Below, piece after piece: positions 40,197 to 49,651 of a stretch of DNA of 64,000 nt (within the stretch, counting starts at the first letter, position 1; each line of letters begins with the position of its first letter). The notes beneath the pieces are model-generated. The model did not search any database and had not been told where the DNA came from. It saw only the letters and a list, made by a program, of their open reading frames with translations. The position numbers and the translations under genes were made by a program. The stretch is from Bacillus sp. 03113 (GTDB lineage Bacteria; Bacillota; Bacilli; Bacillales; Cytobacillaceae), in contig NZ_VATK01000015.1 of NCBI RefSeq assembly GCF_006546985.1, forward strand, positions 49,550 to 113,549. Direction: 5' to 3'.

Positions 40197-41141
40197 TTGG
40201 ACCAACCAATGCGAATGAAAAACAATGGACAGATAAGCATTGTTCTTCATTCACAAAAGAAAGCATCCATACAGAAGGATATACAAGACCACGAAATGGT
40301 GCCAAAGAACATGCCACAGGAGCATGCGGCTCTTAGGGAAATTGAAGAAGAATTAACGCATTTAATTGGTATGGATGAAATGAAAAGAGTCATCAAAGAA
40401 ATTTACGCATGGATTTATGTGAATAAAAAAAGAGAAGAAGAGGGCTTGAAAACAGGCAAACAAGCTCTTCATATGATGTTTAAAGGGAATCCAGGAACAG
40501 GAAAAACAACGGTAGCCCGCCTTATTGGAAAACTGTTTCAAAAGATGAATGTCTTAACAAAAGGACATTTAATTGAATCTGAGAGAGCGGATTTAGTAGG
40601 AGAATATATTGGTCATACCGCGCAAAAGACAAGAGATTTAATAAAAAAATCTTTAGGGGGAATTCTTTTTATTGACGAAGCCTATTCTTTAGGAAGAGGT
40701 GGTGAAAAGGATTTCGGAAAGGAAGCTATTGATACTCTTGTTAAGCATATGGAAGACAAGCAGCACGATTTTATTCTCATATTAGCTGGGTATTCAAGAG
40801 AAATGGATTACTTTTTAACGCTTAATCCAGGCTTGCATTCCCGTTTTCCGTTAGTCATTGATTTTCCTGACTATACAGTAGAGCAATTAATGGAAATTGG
40901 TGGTCGTATGTTAAAGGAACGAGAATACATGTTAAGCCATGAAGCGGAAAGAAGGATGAGAGAGCACTTGGCTTGGGTTAAAAATCATGTTAATCCAACT
41001 AGTTTCTCAAATGGAAGATATATTCGAAACGTTATTGAAAAATCAATCCGTAACCAAGCAATGCGCCTGCTTACTCAAGGAAACTTCGATCGCCATGAAT
41101 TAATGACGATTCGAAGCAATGATTTGGTCATAGATGAATAA
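40197..41141 (+). CDS. spoVK: Stage V sporulation protein K (AAA ATPase)
   Basis: CbxX/CfqX-type AAA ATPase required for spore maturation. In 314 residues the nucleotide site is complete: Walker A GNPGTGKTTVARL near 98, Walker B GGILFIDEAYSLGRGG near 157, and sensor/arginine region GLHSRFPLVIDFPDYT near 215. TTG 40197 was chosen as it is 8 bases after TGAGG; GTG 40188 and ATG 40191 overlap or crowd that site. It follows hfq as in B. subtilis. A terminator follows. Confidence 0.92.
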   Translation: MDQPMRMKNNGQISIVLHSQKKASIQKDIQDHEMVPKNMPQEHAALREIEEELTHLIGMDEMKRVIKEIYAWIYVNKKREEEGLKTGKQALHMMFKGNPGTGKTTVARLIGKLFQKMNVLTKGHLIESERADLVGEYIGHTAQKTRDLIKKSLGGILFIDEAYSLGRGGEKDFGKEAIDTLVKHMEDKQHDFILILAGYSREMDYFLTLNPGLHSRFPLVIDFPDYTVEQLMEIGGRMLKEREYMLSHEAERRMREHLAWVKNHVNPTSFSNGRYIRNVIEKSIRNQAMRLLTQGNFDRHELMTIRSNDLVIDE

Positions 41142-41170
41142 GATTTACCTTACTTTCACTTACTAAGAAA

Positions 41171-41198
41171 AGGATGTCAAAATACTGGCATCCTTTTT
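41171..41198 (+). terminator. Terminator after spoVK
   Basis: GGATGTCA ... TGGCATCC stem followed by TTTTT. Confidence 0.78.
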
Positions 41199-41227
41199 CA
41201 GAAAGCATAACTTATTAAAATTGGACA

Positions 41228-41357
41228 GGTGTCTTTAAAAATAAGGAACACTTTTTACACCCCATTAGAACATTTTTCTTCCGGGCTAATCAAGGCGCTT
41301 CCGTACTAGTGCCGATTAAGACATAAGGACGTGGCGCTCTTAATCGGCCGCTTTTCT
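41228..41357. repeat. Mosaic hairpin repeat, rearranged copy (second then first module)
   Basis: Here the AACATTTTTCTTCCGGGCTA module and its edge AAGGCGCTTCCG come first and run directly into GTACTAGTGCCGATTAAGAC and GGACGTGGCGCTCTTAATCG. The arms GCCGATTAAGA / TCTTAATCGGC form a perfect 11-base stem, the best of all copies. Order of modules is swapped compared with copies 1 and 4. Confidence 0.82.
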
Positions 41358-41439
41358 TACAAAAAGGTAAAAAGGTTTACAGTCCTAACCGCTTTTTTGA
41401 TATGATAGGAATAGAATAGAGAAGAAAGAAGGAAAATGA

Positions 41440-42690
41440 TTGAAAGAAACAGAAGAAAAGGTTATTCTAGTCGGATGTCAAACGACAGAAGACACTGATC
41501 GATTTGATTATTCCATGGATGAATTGGCCTCATTAACAGAGACTGCCAAAGGGATAGTTATGGTCTCTTTTACACAAAAAAGGGAAAAAATTCATCCAGC
41601 AACTTATATTGGAAAAGGGAAAGTAGAAGAATTAATAAATATAGCGGAAGAGGTAGAAGCGGATTTAATCATTTTCAATGATGAATTATCTCCAAGCCAA
41701 GTACGTAATCTTTCCTCTCAGCTAGAAGCTAGAATTATTGATCGAACGCAATTGATATTAGATATTTTTGCACAAAGAGCTCGTTCAAAGGAAGGAAAGC
41801 TGCAGGTTGAACTCGCACAGCTTGAGTATCTACTTCCAAGATTAAGAGGGCAAGGTACACAATTATCGAGACTTGGTGCTGGAATTGGGACAAGGGGACC
41901 TGGTGAAACAAAACTTGAAAGCGATCGCAGGCATATTCAAAGAAGAATCGATGATATTAAAACTCAGCTTTCTTCCATCGTAAAGCATCGTGAACGATAC
42001 CGAGAGAGAAGGAAAAAAAATAAGACTTTTCAAATAGCGCTTGTTGGTTATACAAATGCTGGAAAGTCTACTTTGTTTAATCGCTTAACTGAAGCAGAAT
42101 CATATGAAGAGAACCAGCTTTTTGCAACTCTTGATCCGATGACAAGAAAAATCCATCTTCCAAGCGGTTTTACAGCGCTATTAACAGATACTGTTGGTTT
42201 TATTCAGGATTTACCAACTACTCTAGTCGCGGCGTTTCGATCTACTTTAGAAGAAGTGAAGGAAGCAGATCTCTTACTTCATCTTGTAGATATGTCAAAT
42301 CCGGATTATTTTCAGCATGAGGAAACCGTTCAAAGTTTGCTGATAGATCTGGACATTCATTCTACACCACAGCTCACGGTTTATAATAAACGAGATAAAC
42401 AGCACCCAAGTTTTGTGCCTACATCTACTGCAGAAAATATCTTTATTAGTGCTCTTGAGCAGACTGATCAAGAAAAATTAAAGCAAAAAGTAGAAAGCAT
42501 GATTATCGAATTAAATGATTTTTACCATATAGAGGTTCCAGCCTCTGAAGGGAAGCTGTTATCAAGGTTAAAGAATGAAACGATTTTGCAGGAACTAAGC
42601 TTTGATGAAACAAAACAGATATATATATGTAAAGGTTATGCTTTAGAGAATCACTCCCTTTGGGGACATATAAATTACTATTGTGTATAA
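41440..42690 (+). CDS. hflX: GTPase HflX
   Basis: Ribosome-associated GTPase of 416 residues that can split stalled or heat-damaged 70S ribosomes. N-terminal HflX domain with [15 protein letters not shown], the [15 protein letters not shown] linker motif near 150, then the G domain with G1 GYTNAGKST near 206, G3 DTVGFI near 252 and G4 YNKRDK near 320. TTG 41440 lies after AAGAAGG. It lies between spoVK and ynbB as in B. subtilis. Confidence 0.92.
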   Translation: MKETEEKVILVGCQTTEDTDRFDYSMDELASLTETAKGIVMVSFTQKREKIHPATYIGKGKVEELINIAEEVEADLIIFNDELSPSQVRNLSSQLEARIIDRTQLILDIFAQRARSKEGKLQVELAQLEYLLPRLRGQGTQLSRLGAGIGTRGPGETKLESDRRHIQRRIDDIKTQLSSIVKHRERYRERRKKNKTFQIALVGYTNAGKSTLFNRLTEAESYEENQLFATLDPMTRKIHLPSGFTALLTDTVGFIQDLPTTLVAAFRSTLEEVKEADLLLHLVDMSNPDYFQHEETVQSLLIDLDIHSTPQLTVYNKRDKQHPSFVPTSTAENIFISALEQTDQEKLKQKVESMIIELNDFYHIEVPASEGKLLSRLKNETILQELSFDETKQIYICKGYALENHSLWGHINYYCV

Positions 42691-42707
42691 ATAGAATGGA
42701 GATTGGC

Positions 42708-43979
42708 ATGTACGAGCAGTTAAGTCATGGGGAAAAATTAAAGTCCCTAGTTCAAAAAATCGAAAAAAAAACATCTGTAGTTCAACAAAAAATAGATGAG
42801 AGAATGGAAACAAATCAGTTTCGCATTTTGAATAGCTTCCAAAAGCACAAGGTAAGTGATTCAGATTTTATCCCTTCAACTGGATATGGGTATGATGACA
42901 TTGGTAGAGATAAGCTGGAAAGCATATATGCAGATGTATTTGGAGCAGAAGCAGGGTTAGTTCGTCCTCAAATTATTTCAGGAACTCATGCCATTTCAAT
43001 CGCTCTTTTTGGAGTTTTAAGACCGGGAGACGAATTATTATATATAACAGGAAAGCCCTATGATACATTAGAAGAGATTGTTGGTCTTCGTGGAAATGGG
43101 GTTGGCTCACTTAAGGAATTCGGGATTACCTACCAAAGCGTTTCGCTTTTGGAGAATGGTAAGATTGATTATGAGTCTGTTGCAAAAGCGATTAAGCCAA
43201 ACACGAAAATGATTGGCATTCAACGCTCAAAAGGCTATGCAACAAGGCCTTCATTTTTAGGGTCAGAAATTAAGGAAATGATCCATTTTGTTAAAGCCAT
43301 CAAAAAGGATGTCGTAGTCTTTGTTGATAATTGCTACGGTGAATTTGTTGAGGAAGTCGAACCTTGTCACGTGGGAGCAGACTTAATGGCTGGTTCTTTA
43401 ATCAAAAATCCAGGTGGAGGTTTGGCGAAAACAGGTGGTTACATTGTTGGGAAAAAGGAATGGGTGGAAGCATGCTCATACCGTATGACTTCTCCGGGGA
43501 TTGGTGCTGAAGCAGGGGCTTCTCTTTACAGTCTTCAAGAAATGTATCAAGGCTTTTTTCTAGCTCCTCATGTAGTAGGACAAGCTCTAAAAGGAGCCGT
43601 TTTTACAGCTGCTATCCTCGAAGAATTAGGGATGAATTCGTCACCTAAATGGGATGCAAAGCGAACAGACTTAATCCAATCTGTCCAATTTGATGATCGG
43701 GATAAAATGGTTGCATTTTGCCAAGCCATCCAGTTTGCTTCACCTGTTAATTCGCATGTCACTCCATATCCTAGCTATATGCCTGGCTATGAGGATGATG
43801 TGATCATGGCTGCAGGTACATTTATTCAAGGAGCAAGTATTGAATTAACGGCCGACGGACCTATCCGCCCACCGTATGTTGCTTATGTTCAAGGTGGATT
43901 GACATATTCGCACGTGAAAATAGCTGTTTGTACAGCTTTAAATAATCTTATTGACAAAAGACTTATTCATCTTATATAG
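42708..43979 (+). CDS. ynbB: PLP-dependent enzyme of the YnbB/methionine gamma-lyase-like family
   Basis: A 423-residue fold-type I PLP enzyme; the family is often labelled aluminium-resistance or methionine gamma-lyase-like protein. The cofactor lysine is probably in MAGSLIKNPGGGLAKTGGYI, with STGYGYDDIGRDKLE near the start and VFVDNCYGEF in the middle. ATG 42708 is 6 bases after GGAG; the reading frame extends back into hflX but those codons lack a ribosome site. Between hflX and glnR as in B. subtilis. The physiological substrate is not known. Confidence 0.86.
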   Translation: MYEQLSHGEKLKSLVQKIEKKTSVVQQKIDERMETNQFRILNSFQKHKVSDSDFIPSTGYGYDDIGRDKLESIYADVFGAEAGLVRPQIISGTHAISIALFGVLRPGDELLYITGKPYDTLEEIVGLRGNGVGSLKEFGITYQSVSLLENGKIDYESVAKAIKPNTKMIGIQRSKGYATRPSFLGSEIKEMIHFVKAIKKDVVVFVDNCYGEFVEEVEPCHVGADLMAGSLIKNPGGGLAKTGGYIVGKKEWVEACSYRMTSPGIGAEAGASLYSLQEMYQGFFLAPHVVGQALKGAVFTAAILEELGMNSSPKWDAKRTDLIQSVQFDDRDKMVAFCQAIQFASPVNSHVTPYPSYMPGYEDDVIMAAGTFIQGASIELTADGPIRPPYVAYVQGGLTYSHVKIAVCTALNNLIDKRLIHLI

Positions 43980-44038
43980 TAAGAGATCTATATAATTATG
44001 TTAGAATAGTAAATATCAGTGAGTTTTTTATATGATAA

Positions 44039-44055
44039 TGTTATAATTCATTACA
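44039..44055. promoter_or_regulatory. GlnR operator
   Basis: TGTTATAATTCATTACA fits the TGTNA-N7-TNACA consensus of GlnR/TnrA sites exactly and ends five bases before the -35 hexamer. A weaker half-site, TGTTA, lies about 40 bases upstream at 43999, recalling the two-site arrangement in B. subtilis. Confidence 0.8.
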
Positions 44056-44060
44056 TAAAT

Positions 44061-44089
44061 TTGACATGATTTCTACCATCAACTATAAT
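44061..44089 (+). promoter_or_regulatory. Sigma-A promoter of glnR-glnA
   Basis: Consensus TTGACA, 17-base spacer, TATAAT, 39 bases before the glnR ATG. Directly adjacent to the GlnR operator. Confidence 0.85.
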
Positions 44090-44128
44090 AAAAGGTAGGA
44101 AAATTTAAGGAAAAGGAGTTGAATACAT

Positions 44129-44536
44129 ATGTCTGGTAGTCAAATTCGTCGGTCAATGCCGCTATTTCCAATTGGTATTGTCATGCAATTAACTGAGTTA
44201 TCCGCTCGGCAAATTCGATATTATGAAGAGCATGAACTAATTTCTCCGGCTAGAACGGATGGCAATAGACGACTCTTTTCCTTGAATAATATCGACAGAC
44301 TTTTGGAAATAAAGGATTTAATTGATCAAGGGGTTAATCTTGCTGGAATAAAACAATTGTTCTCCATGAAGGAACAGCAAGTAATAACTGATGAAATGCA
44401 AAAAGAAGCTGAAAAAACAAGACGTGAATTATCTGATGATGACTTAAGAAAGCTGCTTAGAAAAGAATTGATGAATGCAGGTCGTTTTAATCGTTCTACT
44501 CTGCGGCAGGGTGATATGTCTCGTTTTTTCCAATAA
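44129..44536 (+). CDS. glnR: Nitrogen regulator GlnR
   Basis: MerR-family repressor of glutamine synthetase and other nitrogen genes. The 135-residue protein has the DNA-binding helices [20 protein letters not shown] and [19 protein letters not shown] (residues 10-50), and a C-terminal tail that in B. subtilis senses feedback-inhibited glutamine synthetase. ATG 44129 follows AAAGGAG. Transcribed with glnA from an autoregulated promoter. Confidence 0.95.
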   Translation: MSGSQIRRSMPLFPIGIVMQLTELSARQIRYYEEHELISPARTDGNRRLFSLNNIDRLLEIKDLIDQGVNLAGIKQLFSMKEQQVITDEMQKEAEKTRRELSDDDLRKLLRKELMNAGRFNRSTLRQGDMSRFFQ

Positions 44537-44576
44537 TGTAAAATAGATTAAACGGTGTTAGGGAGGAAATTTTGTT

Positions 44577-45911
44577 ATGGCAAAGTATACGAAAGCCGAC
44601 ATAAGACGCTTTGCGGATGAGCAAAACGTAAAGTTTATACGCCTTCAATTTACTGACATATTAGGTACAATCAAAAACGTTGAAATTCCTATTAGTCAGC
44701 TTGAGAAAGCAATGGATAATAAAATGATGTTTGATGGTTCTTCAATTGAAGGTTTTGTTCGTATTGAAGAGTCAGATATGTATTTATATCCCGATTTAGA
44801 CACATGGGTCGTATTCCCTTGGACAGCTGAAAAAGGGAAAGTTGCCCGCTTAATCTGCGACATTTATAATCCAGATGGAACTCCATTTGAAGGAGACCCT
44901 CGAAATAACTTACGCAGAATTTTAAAAGAAATGGAGCTTTTGGGCTTTACTCATTTTAATTTAGGCCCAGAGCCAGAATTCTTCTTATTCAAGCTGGATG
45001 ATAAAGGAGAACCAACTTTAGAATTGAATGATAACGGTGGATATTTTGACCTAGCTCCGACAGATTTAGGAGAAAATTGCCGACGCGATATCGTATTAGA
45101 GCTTGAAGAAATGGGCTTTGAAATTGAAGCATCCCATCATGAAGTTGCACCTGGACAGCATGAAATTGATTTTAAATATGCAGATGCTATTACAGCTTGC
45201 GATCATATCCAAACCTTTAAACTAGTAGTGAAAACCATTGCACGGAAACATGGTTTGCATGCAACATTTATGCCAAAACCATTATTCGGTGTGAACGGAT
45301 CTGGTATGCATTGCAACATTTCACTGTTTAAAAATGGAGAAAATGCCTTTTTCGATCCGAAAGGAGAGCTTGAGCTAAGCGATACGGCTCGTCAATTTAT
45401 TGCTGGAGTTGTCAAGCATGCACCAAGCTTTACTGCTGTTACAAATCCAACAGTTAATTCCTACAAACGCTTAGTACCAGGCTATGAGGCGCCTTGCTAT
45501 GTGGCTTGGTCTGCAAGAAACCGTTCACCTTTAATGCGTATTCCAGCATCACGAGGCCTTAGTACTCGTGTTGAGGTTCGAAGCGTTGATCCGACAGCTA
45601 ACCCGTATTTAGCAATGGCTGTTTTGTTAAGCGCAGGTTTAAACGGAATTCAAAATAAGCTTACTCCTCCTCTTCCAGTGGATCGCAACATCTACATTAT
45701 GAGTAAAGAAGAGCGTTTGGCAGAAGGCATTGTTGACCTGCCATCTACCTTAATGGAAGCGTTAGAATTATTTAAAGAAGACGAAGTAATGGTTTCTGCT
45801 TTAGGAATACACATCTTCGAACACTTTATTGAAGCGAAAGAAATTGAATGGGATATGTTTAGAACACAAGTTCACCCTTGGGAACGCGATCAATATTTAG
45901 AGATGTATTAA
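44577..45911 (+). CDS. glnA: Glutamine synthetase type I
   Basis: Converts glutamate and ammonia to glutamine. The 444-residue protein is the GS-I alpha form of Firmicutes: [18 protein letters not shown] near 45, the ATP/glutamate segments [19 protein letters not shown] and [17 protein letters not shown], and no adenylylation loop tyrosine of the beta type, as expected. ATG 44577 follows AGGGAGGAA. In Bacillus the enzyme also controls GlnR and TnrA by direct binding. A strong terminator ends the operon and the conserved block. Confidence 0.97.
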   Translation: MAKYTKADIRRFADEQNVKFIRLQFTDILGTIKNVEIPISQLEKAMDNKMMFDGSSIEGFVRIEESDMYLYPDLDTWVVFPWTAEKGKVARLICDIYNPDGTPFEGDPRNNLRRILKEMELLGFTHFNLGPEPEFFLFKLDDKGEPTLELNDNGGYFDLAPTDLGENCRRDIVLELEEMGFEIEASHHEVAPGQHEIDFKYADAITACDHIQTFKLVVKTIARKHGLHATFMPKPLFGVNGSGMHCNISLFKNGENAFFDPKGELELSDTARQFIAGVVKHAPSFTAVTNPTVNSYKRLVPGYEAPCYVAWSARNRSPLMRIPASRGLSTRVEVRSVDPTANPYLAMAVLLSAGLNGIQNKLTPPLPVDRNIYIMSKEERLAEGIVDLPSTLMEALELFKEDEVMVSALGIHIFEHFIEAKEIEWDMFRTQVHPWERDQYLEMY

Positions 45912-45920
45912 ACGAGGAAT

Positions 45921-45955
45921 CCCTTGACCTAACTAGTGTCAAGGGGTTTTTTTTA
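45921..45955 (+). terminator. Terminator after glnA
   Basis: CCCTTGAC / GTCAAGGG perfect 8-base stem followed by eight T. Confidence 0.9.
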
Positions 45956-46032
45956 GAAAAGAATTGTAAGGCCCTTCTAATTTGTTGTAGGAGAAGAGTA
46001 GTACAGTCCATCATTTGAAGTTATTCAATCGT

Positions 46033-46482
46033 TCAGGAATTTTTCTCTATTTTTATAGACATGTAAACGTCTATGAGATCCTCGCTTTCAACTTTAAAAC
46101 CAAAACGTTCATAAAGACGTCTAGCAGAGCTTCCTTGTAAGACATTTAATGTTACACATTTTCCTTTTACATCATGTTGCTCAAGCAGATATTTTAAGAC
46201 TTGACTTCCGATTCCTCTACCTTGGTAATTAGGATGAATATAAAAATGTTCCAAAAAATATTGTTCTGAAGTTGGTTTAAAAGCTACGCAGCCGATTAAA
46301 GAAGAATCTACTTCAATGATCCAAGTATGAACGGGATCGAATGCATTTCGGAAGCGTTGACGAACTTTTTCTTCATCAAACCTACCTAACCTAGTTAAAT
46401 CATTTCGTAATACAATTGCTCGCAAGTTTGCAATTGTTTCAACATCGGAATTTTGGGATTGGCGAAGCGTAATCTGGTTCAT
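46033..46482 (-). CDS. GNAT family N-acetyltransferase
   Basis: A 149-residue GNAT protein with the acetyl-CoA-binding motif HPNYQGRGIGSQVLKYLL near residue 83 and a C-terminal ARRLYERFGFKVESEDL. The substrate is unknown. It starts at ATG 46482 with AAGGAGA 12 bases upstream, a rather long spacing. It is the first gene beyond the conserved block and is transcribed toward glnA. Confidence 0.82.
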   Translation of the reverse strand: MNQITLRQSQNSDVETIANLRAIVLRNDLTRLGRFDEEKVRQRFRNAFDPVHTWIIEVDSSLIGCVAFKPTSEQYFLEHFYIHPNYQGRGIGSQVLKYLLEQHDVKGKCVTLNVLQGSSARRLYERFGFKVESEDLIDVYMSIKIEKNS

Positions 46483-46567
46483 CTTATTTAAATGTCTCCT
46501 TATTCTTTTTATTCAACTTTATTTGTAATTCATTATTATCACACCACTTAATAAAAAAAGAAGATAT

Positions 46568-46741
46568 TCATTCATCTTCCTTTTTTATAACTTTTTGTGC
46601 TATTTCTTTTAAAATTTCATTTTTTTCTCTCAATATTTTTATTAGGCTGACGGCAAACCATACCCCGACTATAAATAAACCTAGGGATGTAATAAGAGGA
46701 ATGAGTGCAAAAAATGAGAAAAATTGACCTGCATAATCCAT
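46568..46741 (-). CDS. Small membrane protein
   Basis: A 57-residue protein with one or two hydrophobic helices (FFALIPLITSLGLFIVGVWF) followed by a charged tail (REKNEILKEIAQKVIKKEDE). ATG 46741 is 8 bases after GGAGG; the in-frame codon at 46756 is upstream of that site and is not used. No family recognised. Likely an inner-membrane anchor with a cytoplasmic helical tail. Confidence 0.65.
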   Translation of the reverse strand: MDYAGQFFSFFALIPLITSLGLFIVGVWFAVSLIKILREKNEILKEIAQKVIKKEDE

Positions 46742-46893
46742 AAAAAAAACCTCCAAAATATTTTTGGTTTATTATAACATTTTTACTATCATTTTGTAGT
46801 CTGTTATAGAGCGGAGCTTTCTTTTATTCCGTTTCTCTTGACTTATTTTAATATAATTTTTATTCGTTTTAAAAGATTCATATATTATTAGAA

Positions 46894-46920
46894 AGGAAGT
46901 TAGCTGTTTGCTAACTTCCT
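46894..46920. terminator. Terminator after the peroxiredoxin-like gene
   Basis: Perfect 11-base stem AGGAAGTTAGC / GCTAACTTCCT immediately beyond the stop of the minus-strand gene. T run is weak on the minus strand. Confidence 0.65.
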
Positions 46921-47458
46921 TTATTTCCCTATTGTATTATCCCCTAGAATCCAATCCATAGGGCACATACCACCAGATTGTAGTGCTTGTAATATACGAA
47001 CTGTTTCTTTTGCACTTCTTCCAACATTATTGTTTGTCATCGTTGCGTACTGGATGATTCCTTCAGGGTTTATAATGTATAAAGCTCGATAGGAGGCACC
47101 TGTATTTGGATCTAGCACGTCATATGCTCTGGATACCTCTTTATTAAAGTCCGATGCAAGAATAAGATCAATATCCCCTATAGCATTTGGGTGGTTTGCT
47201 TTAAGCCATGCGCGATGAGTGTAGATGCTATCTGTACTGATAGCTAATACATTAGTACTAAGTTTTTCAAATTCAGGTAAGTAACTGTTCATAACCTTAA
47301 TTTCAGTTGGACATACGATTGAAAAATCAAAAGGATAAAAGAATAGAATAAGCCATTTGTCCTTATAAGTCTCAAGTGTTGTGGGAATAGGCAGGCTTGA
47401 TGATGTAGAAACGGTTATCAACTTTAAAGTCTGGCGCCTTTAGTCCGATATTTAACAT
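46921..47458 (-). pseudogene. Peroxiredoxin (AhpC/TSA family), frameshifted near its start
   Basis: The main frame (to 47421) encodes a 2-Cys peroxiredoxin body: peroxidatic Cys in FFYPFDFSIVCPTEIKVMN, resolving Cys in GGMCPMDWIL. Its only upstream start, TTG 47421, has no ribosome site. In another frame, ATG 47458 follows AGGAAGGG and encodes MLNIGLKAPDFKV, the normal peroxiredoxin N-terminus, before a stop at 47372. Joining both needs one indel between about 47400 and 47430. So the gene is probably broken, or the sequence has an error here. If active, it would reduce peroxides using a thiol partner. Confidence 0.78.
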
Positions 47459-47626
47459 TTGTTTTAGTCCCTTCCTATCAGTAGTAATATGCTAGGTAAT
47501 TATACCTAAATAATTTAAAAATGACAAAATATTAAGCTTAATAGTCCATATTTATATTGCATTGATCGAAAAAATTTTCAGAGAAGGTAAGGGAATGAAG
47601 GGATGTAAAGTGGTGGGTGCCTTAAG

Positions 47627-48883
47627 CTATTCTTTATGCCCGCCTACCAGCTTTGCACGATGCAATGCTGTCCCAGCTGGAGTATAAGAAACAGCTCTAA
47701 GAATTGAACCAGACCCAAAACGTTTTCGTATTTCATCCACTGTATAGCCAAGCTCGTGCTTTTTCCAAGCGTGCAAATCAAAGAGATTGAGCTGGAAAGC
47801 GTGATCATCGACAATATTGCTAAGAGCGATATGAATTTTTCGAACGGTCTGCCCTTTGTAATGCTCTTTGAAAAGCTCTATACAGATAGCATATAAATCC
47901 ATTGTTATGTTTGTTGGATGTTCTACCGTTCTAGAACGATAAAATCCTCCACCAAGTTCATCCTGACTGTAGCCAAGCCCGAAGCTAATGGTTCTTCCTG
48001 CTTTATAGTGATTTCTTGCTCTTCTTGCAACCTCTTCACACATTTCTAAAATGACATACTTTATTTCATGTTTTTCTTTATAATCGCGCATTAATATTTG
48101 ACTTTTTCCAAAGCTGATCTGTCCTTGTATAAAAGTTTGAATTTCAGATAAATCCACACCCCATGCATGGTGATAATATTGGTTTCCCATAATCCCAAAT
48201 TTTTTTTCAAGCATTTCTAAATTATAGTGAGCGAGTTGGCCAACGGTAAAGATGCCCATTCCATTTAGCGTTTTTTCCACTCTGCTGCCAATTCCCCACA
48301 TTTTGCGCAGTGGATAAATGCTCCAAAGCTTTTCTGGCACATCATCGTAAGTCCATTCAGCGATCCCTTCTTTTTTTGCATCAAGATCCAAGCAAAGCTT
48401 AGCCATTAGCATATTAGGGCCAATTCCAACCGTGCATGGCAGCTGAAATTCGCGGTTTATCTCACTCGTGATTTTTTCAGCAATCACCAAGGGACTCCCC
48501 CAAAGCTTCATAGCACCATCGACTTGAATAAAGCTTTCATCCACACTGTACGTATGGATGGATTCCTTTGGTACGTAGCGATGAAAGAGACGCGTAAGTT
48601 CCGTTGAAATCCTTAAGTATGTCGCCATTTTCGGCTCTTCAATATGAATGCGGGGATCGTTTGGAATTTCAAAGTATCGAGAGCCTGTTTTAATGCCAAA
48701 ATCCTTTTTCATGCGGGGAGAAGCAGCTAGCACAACGCTTCCTATTCGTGCTTTGTCTCCAACAACTGCCAAATAGCATTGAAGAGGATCAAGACCCTTC
48801 ATAACTGCAGAGCAGCTGGCATAAAAGCTTTTCATATCCACGCATAATATATGTTTGTGAGGCATCTGGCTGTAATCCATCAT
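47627..48883 (-). CDS. uvrX: Y-family DNA polymerase, UvrX/YqjW type
   Basis: Translesion polymerase of 418 residues. The catalytic carboxylates are in ILCVDMKSFYASCSAVMKG (residues about 13-31) and YSVDESFIQVDG near 125, followed by the thumb region IYPLRKMWGIGSRVEKTL and a little-finger domain. The QLNLFD near the C-terminus resembles a sliding-clamp binding motif. ATG 48883 is 8 bases after AGGAG and gives MMDYSQMP; an upstream extension of the frame has no site. Paired with yolD under LexA boxes. Confidence 0.88.
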   Translation of the reverse strand: MMDYSQMPHKHILCVDMKSFYASCSAVMKGLDPLQCYLAVVGDKARIGSVVLAASPRMKKDFGIKTGSRYFEIPNDPRIHIEEPKMATYLRISTELTRLFHRYVPKESIHTYSVDESFIQVDGAMKLWGSPLVIAEKITSEINREFQLPCTVGIGPNMLMAKLCLDLDAKKEGIAEWTYDDVPEKLWSIYPLRKMWGIGSRVEKTLNGMGIFTVGQLAHYNLEMLEKKFGIMGNQYYHHAWGVDLSEIQTFIQGQISFGKSQILMRDYKEKHEIKYVILEMCEEVARRARNHYKAGRTISFGLGYSQDELGGGFYRSRTVEHPTNITMDLYAICIELFKEHYKGQTVRKIHIALSNIVDDHAFQLNLFDLHAWKKHELGYTVDEIRKRFGSGSILRAVSYTPAGTALHRAKLVGGHKE

Positions 48884-49022
48884 ACATTCAACTCCTGTTT
48901 CTTTTCTGAGATTTGCTAAGATGCTAAAAGAATGTAGTGATTTTTTATTGTCTATAAGCTTACCCAAGTCAATATATGATCAAATTCTGATGACGCCCAA
49001 TGATTGATAAAGAAGGGCGGAT

Positions 49023-49355
49023 TTAAAATTTTTGAACATCTATAATGCTGTAAAATGAAATATAATGAACAGTACCCTTTTCATCTTTAATCCGTAATTC
49101 TTTTTTAAAATGATCGATGAAATGTGTTTTTCCCTTAATTTCTGTTATGAATCCATCATCATATAGGGTGTATTTCAGAGTCCAATCAAATTCAATTCCT
49201 TCTAAAATCAAAAGTTCAATTTGTTCAATTTTACACTCATCGAGTAATGGTTTATTCACTTTCTCCTCGTCTAGCAATACCTGTTTTAATCGTTTAATAT
49301 GTTCAGGCAGCATAAAGGCTGATTGCCATTTCATTTTTCCTCGATCGTTAATCAT
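49023..49355 (-). CDS. yolD: YolD-like protein
   Basis: A 110-residue YolD-family protein, the usual upstream partner of UvrX/YqjW polymerases. The start INDRGKMKWQSAFMLPEHIK is the family signature. ATG 49355 is 8 bases after AAAGGAG. The frame continues to an ATG at 49403, but those codons run through a LexA box and are not preceded by a ribosome site. The exact job of YolD proteins is not settled; they may regulate the polymerase. Confidence 0.85.
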   Translation of the reverse strand: MINDRGKMKWQSAFMLPEHIKRLKQVLLDEEKVNKPLLDECKIEQIELLILEGIEFDWTLKYTLYDDGFITEIKGKTHFIDHFKKELRIKDEKGTVHYISFYSIIDVQKF

Positions 49356-49385
49356 ACCACCAACTCCTTTGATCATAATATTACC

Positions 49386-49399
49386 AGAACTTTTGTTCG
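49386..49399. promoter_or_regulatory. LexA box 2 of yolD-uvrX
   Basis: AGAACTTTTGTTCG: matches CGAAC-N4-GTTCG except for the first base. 31 bases upstream of the yolD start. Confidence 0.7.
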
Positions 49400-49415
49400 G
49401 CATTCAACTTAAAAT

Positions 49416-49429
49416 CGAACAAAAGTTCG
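49416..49429. promoter_or_regulatory. LexA box 1 of yolD-uvrX
   Basis: CGAACAAAAGTTCG: a perfect CGAAC-N4-GTTCG SOS box, 61 bases upstream of the yolD start and exactly 30 bases from the second box. Confidence 0.85.
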
Positions 49430-49651
49430 TGTAAATATTGGTAAAGGCTGAAAGAGGGGGACAGTACAACAAATCATTTACTGGAAATTCGCTCACATTT
49501 CGTTTCTAGGTAAAAGAAGGGCTTTTCAAATCCGATATATATTGAGATGATTATAATCAGTTTATTAAATTGTAAGAAATTAGAACCAGCTGTGAATCTT
49601 TTTTCGTTCTGGTTCGTACATTTAAATACTTGAAGAAATGGAGGGAATATA

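Noticed and set aside
3270..41357. CRISPR array
   Set aside because: The repeats are widely dispersed, of mixed orientation and length, with no regular spacers and no cas genes.
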